The translations under genes were made by a program, and so were the position numbers. 64,000 bases of DNA from Adineta steineri (taxonomy: Eukaryota; Rotifera; Eurotatoria; Adinetida; Adinetidae): assembly GCA_905250115.1 (NCBI GenBank), contig CAJNOI010000057.1, positions 394,283 through 458,282 of the forward strand, in the 5' to 3' direction. This document shows positions 1 to 10,891 of this stretch, piece by piece; positions within the stretch are counted from its first letter, which is position 1; each line of letters starts with the position of its first letter. The notes under the pieces are model-generated. The model did not search any database. It was not told the origin of the DNA and saw nothing but the letters and a program-made list of their open reading frames with translations.

Positions 1-433
1 TTTCTTAATTCAAAAGCCATTACAAAATAATAGTGTTCTTAAACGTGTTGGTGAAGAGAAAAAAACTGAATGGGCACATGATTTTATAAAAAATGGACTC
101 GATGGTAAATAAATTAATATATGCATACTTTTTTTCACTAAACATTTTTCTTCTAGCCCTAGAAAAAGCTCTTGAAGAATCAGCTGGACGTTACTGTGTA
201 GGTGATGAAGTTTCAATAGCTGATTGTTGTCTTGTACCACAAATTTACAATGCACGACGGTTTGTATTTATTTATTTTTATTTATGATTAATAATTATTT
301 TCTATTTAGATTTAATGTTGATTTAACACCATATCCTATTATGACAGCTATTGATGAAAGATTAAGTCACATTCCTGCATTCAAACAAGCACATCCAAAT
401 CAACAACCTGATTTTCCTGGTGAAGGAAATTAG
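1..433 (+). CDS. GSTZ1: Maleylacetoacetate isomerase (zeta-class glutathione transferase), 3' exons only
   Basis: This is the C-terminal half of a zeta-class GST, which isomerises maleylacetoacetate to fumarylacetoacetate in tyrosine breakdown in the cytosol or mitochondria. Three exons are visible: 1-104, 157-259 and 310-433, joined by introns of 52 and 50 bp with GT-AG ends and matching phases. The helical C-terminal domain reads through [27 protein letters not shown] and VDLTPYPIM, then ends at TAG 431-433. The YCVGDEV.ADxCLVPQ stretch is diagnostic of GSTZ1/MAAI. The N-terminal thioredoxin-like domain with the catalytic Ser/Cys motif lies upstream of the window, so the gene is truncated by the window edge, not broken. 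Confidence 0.93.
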
Positions 434-1285
434 AGATCATAATTTCTTTTTTTGATGATAACATCTTCATCTCTTTTTTTAAAAATGATTACCGATGATT
501 TTTAGCAAACAATAGAATAAAGGTTCTAGTAATCATTCTGTTATGTTTAAACAAAAAAAAACGCGTATTTTTATAAAGAATGTGATATATCACGCCATGA
601 TGAGACCAATGATCGTTGATATGCGATTAAAGAGAATTAGAAAAAAATATATGATATCATCAACAGGTGCATCGTATCTCAAAAACGATAATTATTTTCG
701 ATTAAATCGAAAATATCAATACTATTGAAAAGCGACTAATCTATAAGTTCGTTTGATCACGAGGCGTTTAGATTCCAACTGAAATATTAAAATGCGATGC
801 AAATTTCATGTCATTAATAATACATAGCAGGTATTATGTTTTTAAAAGTTAAGATAAAAAACAGAATATTATTATCTCAATGATTTTGTATTCTTGTGTG
901 ATATTCAAATAGAATATATAATCAATAGTTTTTATAAAATAGAAATGGGTCAAAATGATGTATTGTCCAGAAAACGAGAACATATTTTGTACTTTTGATA
1001 ATTAACGTTATCGTGTTTTACACATTGTTGAAGTTACCTATTTTCTTTGTATTTATATCACAATAATAGTATTTATCATCGTCTGTCTATATTCTCATAC
1101 AAATCGTAACTGATAAAATGCATATATTACCATAGAGAAAAATAAGAGAAAAAGAGAGAGAGAAAAAATTGCGACTTATTTATATAAACTAGTTTCTATT
1201 GTATTCCGATCATTGTTCTACTGAACCTTGTTCTTGTTAGATAGTTTTTTTTGCCTCATATTTATCAATACATTATCTAAACAAG
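434..1285. other. Intergenic region between GSTZ1 and PMT
   Basis: AT-rich spacer holding the 3' UTR of the isomerase gene and the promoter side of the methyltransferase gene. A short ORF at 543-728 has no recognisable domain and looks like chance. A purine-rich stretch (gagaaa repeats) lies at 1140-1168. Nothing else is supported. Confidence 0.5.
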
Positions 1286-3406
1286 ATGCCTGAAACTGCT
1301 GAAAATAAACACTTGAATATTGAAGATGATTTCGGTAAAGAACGACGATCAAGTAGTTCAGGTATGAGAATAAAATATTTAAATAACAAATAAAATAATT
1401 TCTTTTATCTTAGCTTCTGAAGGTCGTGCAACAATGGTTACATATTGGAAACGTAATTCTAATCCAAATCTTGAGAATATGATGCTTGATACAAATGCGG
1501 ATAAAATCAATCGATTTGAACATCCAGAAATACTTGAATGTTTACCTGATCTTGATGGTAAACGTGTCCTTGAATTAGGTGCTGGTATTGGGTATGTATA
1601 TGCAATTTAAGAAAACATATATTTTAAAATCGAACTGATTTATTTTTAGACGTTTTACAAAAAAATTTGCTCAATTAGCTAAATCAGTTGTCGCAGTAGA
1701 TTTTATGGAAAGTTTTATAGAAAAAAATAGACAAGAGAACAGTCATTTTGGTACAGTAGAATTTTTACAAAAAGATGCAACATTATTAACATTTGAACCA
1801 AATAGGTATTTATAATAATATATACTATTTGATTTTTGAATTGTCTGCCTGTCTTTCTTTGTTTCTAGCTTTGATGTTGTCTTTAGCAATTGGCTTTTTA
1901 TGTATCTTTCTGATGAAGAAACTGAACAACTTTTACAAAAAAGTCTTTCATGGCTTGCACCAGGCGGAACATTATTTTTCCGTGAATCATGTTTTCATTC
2001 TTCAGGTTTAGATTTCTTTTGTCTAAGTTTATAACCTAAATAATTCTATTTTTAACAGGAAATATCAAATCAGGTGAAAATCCAACCCATTATCGTTCAC
2101 CAAGACAATATATTGATATGTGTCAATCACGTATATTAAGTAGTAGTCCTGAACAAGTTTTTGAACTTGTTTTTGCTAAAGCATTAGAATCATATTATGA
2201 AATAAAACAAAATAATAATCAAGTAAAATCATTTCAAAAACATTTTTTTTGAATTAATTTTATTTAGGTATGTTTTTTATTTACAAAAACTAATCTACGA
2301 AATCACAATGGTTATAAAACCTTACAAGATTTTCTTGATCATTCTGAATATGCTGAAAAAAGTATTCAAAAATATGAATCCGTACGTGGAGAAGGTTATG
2401 TTACTATTGGTGGTAGTAAATTAACAGGAGAACTTGTTGAACGACTTAATCTAACAAAATCTCAACGTTTATTAAATTTTGGTTGTGCAACTGGTGGAAG
2501 TTCATTTCAAATTGCTAAGGTTTAATATTTAAGAATAAAAAAAAAAAACTAAAAAATGATTTTTATTAATTCTAGGATTATGGTTGTGAAATTGTTGGTG
2601 TAGATATTTCGGCAAATATGATCGGCATGGGTACTAAGTAAAAATAGAGAAGATGATGTACTTTTGAACATTTTTTATTTTATTTAATTATAGCATGGGA
2701 TCGAGCATTATTACATAAAGGTGATAGAATTCGTTTTGAAGTTGGTGATGGTACAAAAATGAGATTTTTACCATCAAAATTTGATGCTATCTACAGGTAA
2801 TAATAACGAAGCTAGAATTTTTTAAGAAAAAAAGAATTCTTTATAGTCGTGATGTTATTTTTCATGTTTCGGATAAGCCAGCTTTATTGAATAATTTTTA
2901 TACATGGCTTAAAAATGATGGTCGTCTATTAGTTACTGATTTTTGTTGTGGTACAACACCATTTTCTCAAGATCTTATGGATTATGCACGATCTGGCATG
3001 TATACTCTTACATCTATGCAAGAATATGCTGAAGTAAGAATATGAAAATTTCTGAAAGATTATTTCCTTTTCGTTTATTCTTCTAAAGCTTCTTGAAAAA
3101 TGTGGTTTTGTTCAAGTACATGCTGAAGATCGTTCTGATTTATATCAACAATATTGTCTACAAGAAATTGAAGTTGCTGAACAAAATCGAGCAAATGCAA
3201 ATTCTGTAAATACTTTTTTCTAATATAAATCTATTGATTATTTCGTGTTATTTTTCTAGGAACTAAGTCGTCATGAATTAGATGAATGTGTTCGACAATG
3301 GAAATTAAAATATTCTTTAACAAATTCTGGTCAACGTTGTTGGTGTGTTTTTGAAGCAGTCAAACGAACAATATCATGCCGTGAAGATGATACTAATGAA
3401 CAATAA
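1286..3406 (+). CDS. PMT: Phosphoethanolamine N-methyltransferase, tandem two-domain form
   Basis: Predicted to methylate phosphoethanolamine stepwise with S-adenosylmethionine to phosphocholine, feeding phosphatidylcholine synthesis. Eleven exons join in frame: 1286-1361, 1414-1591, 1650-1805, 1869-2005, 2059-2222, 2268-2519, 2576-2630, 2694-2796, 2847-3033, 3089-3205, 3260-3406 (1572 nt, 523 aa). The first SAM domain (about residues 30-230) has motif [12 protein letters not shown] and the acidic VVAVDF strand. The second (about 275-490) has [20 protein letters not shown] and YSRDVIFHV. The start is the first ATG after the promoter region and gives MPETAEN. Both domains are kept in one chain as in plant and some animal enzymes, whereas nematodes split them into PMT-1 and PMT-2. 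The second domain's glycine loop (GCATGG) is slightly atypical, but the fold signature is intact. Confidence 0.9.
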
Positions 3407-3542
3407 ACGATTTTTATTACTATTCTGTAAAATTCGTTTATTAAATGATTGAAAAGAAAAGAATAAAAAATAAATTGATATGAGATTCAATATACAAATG
3501 TATTAAATGAGAGGAGAAGATTTATCACAATGTGTACTATCG

Positions 3543-4386
3543 TTATGTTGTTAATCTAGATAAATAAATACTAGTGGTATTAAAGAAAATATTTGTCAGA
3601 TATTTACCATTATTGAGATGTTTTTCTTTGAGATATATCATTAACTTTTCGATATATGCATCAACATGATGAGCATGACGTTTAAATTCTTCTCTAAAAC
3701 AGTCAAGTTAAAAGGACAATTTCATTCAAAAGGTAATTTACAGTGTTATATTATAATCAAATTTAATTTTTTGAGCTATATATGATATCATAAATAATGA
3801 TGTTTCACCATGTGGACCTTTTTCTGAACCACAATGTTTATTGAAATGTGTATTTGTATAGATATTATAATGAATTTTCTATAGAAATAAATAAATAATT
3901 TAAAAAAACAAGGAAATGAAAGAAATTCATACTTCAAGATCATGTGTATTTGTAGTATAATGATCATTTTCAACAATTTCAAGTGTATTAAATATAAGTT
4001 CAATAAACATATGATATATATGACATAAAAATATTGAACTTTCATTATTTTTTGGTTGTTCACAATTTGATAAATATTCATCAATAAATTTCGCTGCTTG
4101 ACATGCTGTTTTAGCAAATGTAATATCATTTCTATAATGATATTTATCATGAACACGTGTTAATACATCTGTAACAATTCCCGAATAAGTTGATGTAGGT
4201 GACGAAAGTGTTGCCATAGATGATACATTCTTTGAACAAAAAAGAAACAAAGATTATCTATAAATCCTACGACTATGTAACTTTCGGAAGTGTGTATATA
4301 GATTAAAAAGAATAATAATAATAATTTACTTTGAACATAAACAATGGTTTTATATTGGATAATAGTATTCTTGATGTTCGATACAT
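3543..4386 (-). CDS. Unrecognised 213-aa protein, four exons
   Basis: I do not recognise this family. Four exons on the minus strand (4386-4330, 4229-3933, 3878-3742, 3693-3543) splice with consistent phases to 642 nt, ending at TAA 3543-3545. The first exon encodes a short basic leader (MYRTSRILLSNIKPLFMFK), which could be a mitochondrial presequence. The rest is helical-looking with scattered Cys and His (CQAAKFIDEYLSNCEQ, GSEKGPHGETS, RHAHHVDAYIEKL). No membrane segment or catalytic motif is evident. The last exon may be longer or shorter: a GT within NNGKY could act as a donor. It is tail-to-tail with the upstream methyltransferase gene (137 bp apart). Confidence 0.55.
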
Positions 4387-4598
4387 AATATTCAAATAAT
4401 AAATACAGAAAATTCTTAACAAAAGTATCAGTTTAAATAGATTTTGATTTATTACAATTTTTAAATCAAATTGAATCTGAAACAAGATAGGAATTTGTTT
4501 ATTTTTAGAAACAATAAAAACTTATTGATAATCAAATATATCATCTACTGGTACTCGGTTTATTTTTGCTAGAAAAAATCGAAAACAAATTTGAAACG

Positions 4599-4614
4599 GA
4601 GTGCGATCGCACTC
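4599..4614. repeat. Perfect 16-bp palindrome GAGTGCGATCGCACTC
   Basis: A GC-rich perfect palindrome in otherwise AT-rich intergenic DNA, flanked by near-symmetric cgg and tccg. It lies 54 bp before the left end of the MITE. It could be a protein binding site or the relic of another inverted-repeat element. Confidence 0.7.
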
Positions 4615-4659
4615 TCCGAAATCCGCCTTTATCACTGATATTTTTTAAGAAATTTGATT

Positions 4660-4667
4660 AAATCCAT
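4660..4667. repeat. Left target-site duplication aaatccat
   Basis: Eight bases directly before the left terminal inverted repeat. They match the eight bases after the right end (4985-4992, aaatcgat) at 7 of 8 positions, the duplication length made by hAT transposases. Confidence 0.7.
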
Positions 4668-4984
4668 CAGAGGTCCAAACAGGCCTAGTTTTGGTGGGCC
4701 TGGCCTGCCTGTCCAAGCCTGTCGATATTTCTATACAACAATAATATATTATAATCAAACAAAAGGAAGAGAAAATCAATAGTAATAAAGTTTGATCATC
4801 AATTTTTGATGAGAAATTCATGCAAATAGATATGAACTAGATAAATATAATATTTATTAATCTAATGTATCAGGTTTAAGTGAAGAATAAGTACTATGTT
4901 CTAGGAAGAAAAGTGGAATTCTTATTATAAAATAGCAAGAAAATGATAGACAGGCACAGACCTCACGGCCTGTTTGGACCTCTG
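4668..4984. mobile_element. hAT-like MITE with 18-bp perfect terminal inverted repeats
   Basis: The left end cagaggtccaaacaggcc (4668-4685) recurs as its exact reverse complement at 4967-4984. The CAGAGG start fits the consensus of hAT termini, and the element is flanked by an 8-bp duplication with one mismatch. At 317 bp it has no coding capacity, so it would depend on a transposase supplied elsewhere. Just inside the ends there are further imperfect cctgtc / gacagg matches, while the middle is plain AT-rich DNA. The single mismatch in the duplication suggests an insertion that is not brand new. Confidence 0.82.
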
Positions 4985-5692
4985 AAATCGATGTCTTCAT
5001 ATTTTCACAACAAATATAGAGTTAAATTTTATTAGAGATTAATTGGTTAGTAGTTCATATATTATATTAATATTCATATATAACCTTCTTTCTTATATTC
5101 GAAAATTTTTCTCAAGTAAAAATTACATAGATTACACTAAGATTATATAAATTCCATCTAAAATATAATTTTGATATATTGATTTTGTTGTTAGTTGAAG
5201 ATTAACTTGTTAGATTAAAATTTTATAATCGTATTTTTGCAATATTATTTCTTTTATATTATTGTTGTTTCTATTATCATTCTACAGTAAAAGTCAAAAT
5301 AGTTTTTCGATCACCTCCTCTAGCAAGAACAAAAGAAAAACAATAACCACACAGACGTACCACAATGCAACAGGCAATCAAATACAAAATTACAGAAGTT
5401 TAATTGCTATGCAAACAAAACGAGAAAAAAAATATTGCGCATATTAGTTTAGTAAGCAAGACAAAAGAAAAAGACCAAAAGGGGCAATACAAAAAAAGAA
5501 AACAATTGCGTATAATATATAAGACAAGAGAGAAAAAAAATGAGAGAATCAATGAGATATATACCAAATACTGACTTTATACAATAATAGTATCATAAAA
5601 ACTCATGATATATGAGACCGGGATGATTTAAACTACTTTCTAACAAATATTGTTTACTGCCTATAGCACCGTATCATAAAGTGTGTTGTCGT
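4985..5692. other. Intergenic region
   Basis: AT-rich spacer between the MITE and the 3' end of the USP gene. The ORF at 5262-5447 starts in low-complexity sequence and has no family signature. No gene is supported. Confidence 0.5.
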
Positions 5693-8600
5693 TTATGAAG
5701 ACGAAGATGGAGGTAATGTTTCTTGTTCATCACCACCTTGTTGCATTGGTGATGAACCACGAGGATCAGTTCGATGATGTATAACAATAGGAATTTGAAT
5801 AGGTGCAATTAAATTTGATCGATTTGAAGATTGTTGTTCGTTTCTATGATTAATAAATGATGGATATCGATGAATTAAATCTCGAACAGCATCATTATAT
5901 CTTTCAAATAATTGATGTTTATTTATTGAAACTGAATGATAATGTTGACCAACTGGTTGTTCAAGTAAACGTTGAAGAAATTCTTCAAGAGATACTAAAC
6001 GATCAGTAGCTAAACAAATAATTATATATGATAAATTCAATTCATAGAAATTGTTTGTTCTACATACGTTCAAGTTTATCAAGTAATAAACACCAAACAC
6101 GTTGAATTTCTTTTATATAAGCCTGATCATCATCTGAACTGAGTTTAAGTTGCATTAAACATGGAAGAAATTGATGTGTCATTGTATCAAGACGATAATT
6201 AGGATCAGTTTTAAAACGATGTAATACAACATCGTTCCATCTCTAAAGAAAAGTAAAAATTTTTATATTTTTTACCAAAAAATCGAAATTTTACTTCAAA
6301 ACATAATCTTCTTGCTTTAAATAAAAGAGAGCTATCCATAGCTTTCATTGGTAAAGTACATTGTTTTGAAAGACGTAAATTATATTCACAAGCAACACAA
6401 AAATATGTTATTGCTTCATCAAATCTAAAATGTAAATAATAGTTTTAAACGAATTATTTTCGAATATTTTACATACTTATCTTCATTCATCAATTGATAA
6501 CCGGCAAGAAATGCAGCGATAACAGATCGATAATCTTTATAATCACTTAGGATTTTCTAGAATATTTTATAATGAAAAGTTTTGCAAGACAAATTATTTT
6601 AAAATTTACTTGATATTCTTGAATTTCATCATTTGACATTTGCATATCATGACAAATAATTTGTGCTTGTAATTTAAATATTCGTAACCTAAATAAAAAA
6701 AATTTCGAAATTCTTTTTTTTTCATAAAATTTCGTTACCGAATATTATTATTTGAATTTGGTAAAACACGAATAATATCATACATAACACGTTGTCGATA
6801 AATAATATCAATATGATTAGCTGATAAATATAAAAGTATATGTTGTAAACGATAATCATGATGTGGTAATGCTGATGTTATTAAATTAGCTGTTAATGTA
6901 TAATTTTTTATTTCTTTCTCAATAATCTAATAATAATAAAAAATGAAATTTATTTCGTAAATCAATTAATAAAAATAATTTACTTCATGAAGTAAACGAT
7001 CAATTTTAATTGAGAGAATTTTTGTTTCATATATTTTTAAATTATCTATTGTTGAATCAATAATTGGTTTAACTATTTCTGTATCTAAAAGTAATTATTT
7101 TGCTAGAAATATGAAGAAAAAAGAAATGTATATACCAAACGATGAATTTGTTCCAGTAAAAAATGGAAGTGTTAAAATTTTATGTGTTGATTGAGATTTT
7201 TCATTAAGTTCACAGATTGTTTTAAGATCATTATGAAGTTTTTCTAATTTAATTGTTTCAGTTTGTTGTTTTAATAATGTTAAATCATCATCTAAAACAC
7301 GTTGAAGATCAGCAGTTAATTCATAATGTATATCTAAAATAGATGACATATATAAATTGAATAATGAAAAATAAAACTTACTGTTAGATAAAGATTTTTG
7401 TTCAGCATTTATATAGACTAATAGATAAGCACTTGGTATACGTGGTTCATCACGATTATTTTGTGTACGTTCACAACCAATACCCGCATCTAATACATCA
7501 CTCCATTTACTTTCAGTTACTAGAATTATGAAATTAATATTAACAATAATTGGAATAAATAGTTACCTTCATTATCATTATATCGATACCATTTTTGTTT
7601 ATCAGTATGATAGACATAAGTCCAAAAATGTCCAAGTGATGCACTTCCTTCATGAACGCAAACAGCATGTAATGTATATCGAGCCTAAAATGAGATTTAA
7701 GTTTTAGGAAGATGAATTGAAATTCTCGAACTTGTTTTAATAATGATCGATCATACAATTGTTTTAATTCAATATGTACACGTTGAATTTCTTCACGAAT
7801 AGCTAAGATAACAAAGTCTTATTGAAAAGAAGAGGACAAAATCATTTTATTTACTTGCACATTTCGCTTCGATTTCTGTTAACCAACTTGGTAGAGTATT
7901 TTGAACAAATTGCAGTTCGTCATTTGATATATGTGATGGTTGTATTGGTACAATTGGATGTTGTCGAGAACGATTTGATATTGTTTGATCAAATGAAACA
8001 GAATCGATTCTAGAGAATAAAATCTTTTGATAAAGTTTTGTTTTTTGTTAAAAGAAAAATAACCTTTTAGGTAATGTTGGATTCAGTCGACAACCAGTTG
8101 CATATTCATAAACAACTCGAATAGCATTTGCAAGTGAAAATGATTCATTATTACATGGATATTTTAAATAACTAAAAGAATTGAACATAAATTTATTTAT
8201 TATTTTTTTTTCTTAAATACCTATTCAATGTATTTTCTAAATCATGTAATTGAGCATAAAGTTTTTTAGCTATCTCTCGTTTCTGTAAAATAAGAACTTT
8301 ATTAATTAACATATAACGATCAAGATAAAGTTCGGGATAAAATTCAAATGGTGCAATTATTTTTGATGCTTGTTTTGTTATTTGTGAAAAACGATAACGA
8401 TTAAGACAAATAAATAAAACAGGTGGTAAACGTGTAAGCCATCGTTGTTCAACAATAGCCTAATAAAATATAAATTGAGTAAAGAAAAATAATTAGGATT
8501 AACTAGCACAGTATTAGGTAGACAATCTAACATCTCATTTTCTGACAGAAAAATATCGCGCGGATCGTATCTCCTCGTAATTCAATTTATATATGAGACT

Positions 8601-10112
8601 AATTAAACACTCGGAATCAATTGTCTTAGTATAAAGTTCGTTTATTAATCATTTACTTGTTGACTAGAAAGACTTTCATCAGCTGATCCAAGCCAAAGAG
8701 TTTCAAGACCATCATAAAGATTAGTTGAATCAATCATTTGAATATTTATTTGTCTTAACGCTTCGCGAACTAAATTTCAATAGGAATTTTTTTGAAAATG
8801 AAAATGAAAATAAAATCTACTTGATTTATGTTCGTTTCTTTCAACGATAACTTCACCCGTAACTAATGTATTGATAGGATTAAGAAAATTCATTGCTGTT
8901 GTTCGATTATCAGTATTAGTTAGACTATAATGAATAAGTAAACATTTTTCTTTATATTATAAGTAAAAAAAACTTTTTTTTCTAACTTTTTTCCAACTGT
9001 TTCAAAGGCAAGTTCAACAAGATCAATAAGATGTATAGCAAATTCTGAACAATCCTAAAAAAATGATTATTTAAACTAAATTTTCTTTTGTAATTTTTAA
9101 AATAAAATACTTCATGTGAAAAATCAATTCCACATAATTTTCTTGTATTTTTAAATTTTTTTAATGCACGATCTGGATTTATTGAACAACGTGGTGATTT
9201 TAACATTAAAATAAATAAATCACGTAATTCTTCTGTAAAAGATATTGCTTGTTGTTCCTAGATTTATTTTAAATAAGAAAATAATGAACATTAAAATCTA
9301 GTTTAAACATACACTCTTCGATAATATACAATTAGTTTCTAAATATTGAAAATTTAATATCAATTGACGAAAATAAGGTAATGTATAAAGTACTTGAATA
9401 ACTGAATTAAACCAACATGTATTTCCAATATTTTTTAATCCAGCTGGTTCATCAAAAAATTTTCTTTCAGCAATATCTGATTCATCAATCATTTGTTCCA
9501 TTGTTTCACGTGATAATAAAATTGCACTAAAGAAAGAAAAAAACATTTTTGTCTTAGAAAAATAAAATTTATTCTAACCGTTCTAAATCATCATCAACTG
9601 TTTGTTGATTATCAATTTCTGGTGAAATTTCAATAACATCATCTGTTATTGTGTCAGTATTATTTCGATCAGTTGTTTGTTGTGCTGAAGCTGTCGTTGT
9701 TTCTTGATTAGATACATTTGGATTTTGATGGGATTGATTATGATTATTAGTTGATTGTGAAGATGTTTGTTGAAGATTATTTCGAAGCTTAAAATAAAAG
9801 AAAATGAAATTGTATATTATCTCGTGTGTTATTAGATAATACAAACATTATCATCAAATAATAAATTAATAACTTGTTCAAGTGAATAACGTCCAGTATC
9901 ATCTTTACATGCTTCAATTGTTTGATTTATTGAATTATCATCCAGGCCGGTGATTTCACGCACCTGCCGAATGACATCACGTCGATCTCGTTTCGTCTAA
10001 TTAAAATATAAATATAATTGATTATATATATATTGAAATATTTTTTTTGTCTACGAACGGTTGAAAGATTATTTTTCTTATTTTCAGGCACAGCTGCTGT
10101 ATCAACTGTCAT
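5693..10112 (-). CDS. USP28: Ubiquitin carboxyl-terminal hydrolase of the USP25/USP28 type
   Basis: Cysteine protease that removes ubiquitin from proteins. The N-terminus reads MTVDTAAVPENKK, then an intron, then a UBA-like helical segment (RRDVIRQVREITGLDD, about 9900-9990). After a polar linker comes the Cys box GLKNIGNTCWFNSVIQ (about 9400-9450) with the catalytic Cys, then the HEDCSEFAIHLIDL box. The core continues through QRWLTRLPPVLFICLNRY and the USP25/28-specific insert (KKLYAQLHDLENTL). The His box is HEGSASLGHFWTYVY (about 7600-7670), and SAYLLVYIN closes the catalytic domain. The helical C-terminal half follows down to SSSS and TAA at 5693. Domain order matches vertebrate USP25/28. 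I call the start at ATG 10112; the 100-N gap 15 bp upstream could hide a 5' exon. Individual exon borders were only partly checked. USP25 and USP28 cannot be separated here. Confidence 0.88.
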
Positions 10113-10126
10113 AATCTAATGCAAAA

Positions 10127-10226
10127 NNNNNNNNNNNNNNNNNNNNNNNNNNNNNNNNNNNNNNNNNNNNNNNNNNNNNNNNNNNNNNNNNNNNNNNNNN
10201 NNNNNNNNNNNNNNNNNNNNNNNNNN
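10127..10226. other. Assembly gap (100 N)
   Basis: One hundred undetermined bases. The flanks form an inverted repeat: aatgcaaaa at 10118-10126 and ttttgcatt at 10227-10235. A hairpin there may explain the failed join. Confidence 0.99.
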
Positions 10227-10462
10227 TTTTGCATTTTATGAGAAGATCGAAAATAGACAGACAGAACAGAAAGAGAACAAATAATATTGATTGGTTCAAC
10301 CATATTTAAACGAAATACTTTCATCCTCCATTTATTTTCAAGACAATAAAAAAAAATATTTTATAGTTTTCATGAATATATATATCTATGTCACAATTTT
10401 TATAACGAAATCTAAAAGAAAAATCTAAACACACAACGCGAAAAGTTTCTTTTCTTCTTTTA

Positions 10463-10891
10463 TTAATGCCAAGCAGCAAGTATTGTACCAGCAAGTGATA
10501 AACCAACCATTGGATAAGCAATATTAATTGCAGCAAGTAACCACGAAAAATTTGTTTTTGCAAATATATGATTTGGTAACATTGTTGTTAATGTAAAGCC
10601 AAGCCAACAAGTAAAACCAATTTTAAATCCTTCAAACCATGATCCGGATGCATGCATATATTCAATAAAATGTGCCATTATAATTACCATTACTAAATGA
10701 CAAATTGAACTTAGAATATAACCTTTTTGAGCATTTTTTTGAATAATTGGATCTGTTTGCATTTTTTTAAAATCTAAACCCATTAATTTTACCCATGTTG
10801 TTCCAAAAAGTAATGGAGAATACCACATAGCTCCAAGAATCATATTTATTAATGTACAGGTAGCAACTGCATAATAATTAATAGTAACCAT
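10463..10891 (-). CDS. DUF1761 family integral membrane protein, intronless
   Basis: 142-aa single-exon ORF starting at ATG 10891 and ending at TAA 10463. It has about four hydrophobic segments: residues 5-30, 58-80, 90-108 and 116-138. The first carries the GAMWYSPLLFGTTWVKLMG signature, close to the GxxWYSPLLFGxxW motif of DUF1761, a family found mainly in bacteria with scattered fungal and animal members. Function is unknown. It is the only recognisable conserved gene here outside the GPCRs without an intron, in a region where conserved genes have many, which fits acquisition by horizontal transfer or a retrocopy. Codon use looks as AT-rich as its neighbours, so any transfer is old. Confidence 0.85.
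   Translation of the reverse strand: MVTINYYAVATCTLINMILGAMWYSPLLFGTTWVKLMGLDFKKMQTDPIIQKNAQKGYILSSICHLVMVIIMAHFIEYMHASGSWFEGFKIGFTCWLGFTLTTMLPNHIFAKTNFSWLLAAINIAYPMVGLSLAGTILAAWH

Noticed and set aside
5262-5447. Short plus-strand ORF
   Set aside because: Ser/Lys-rich low complexity, no homology signature, no splice context.
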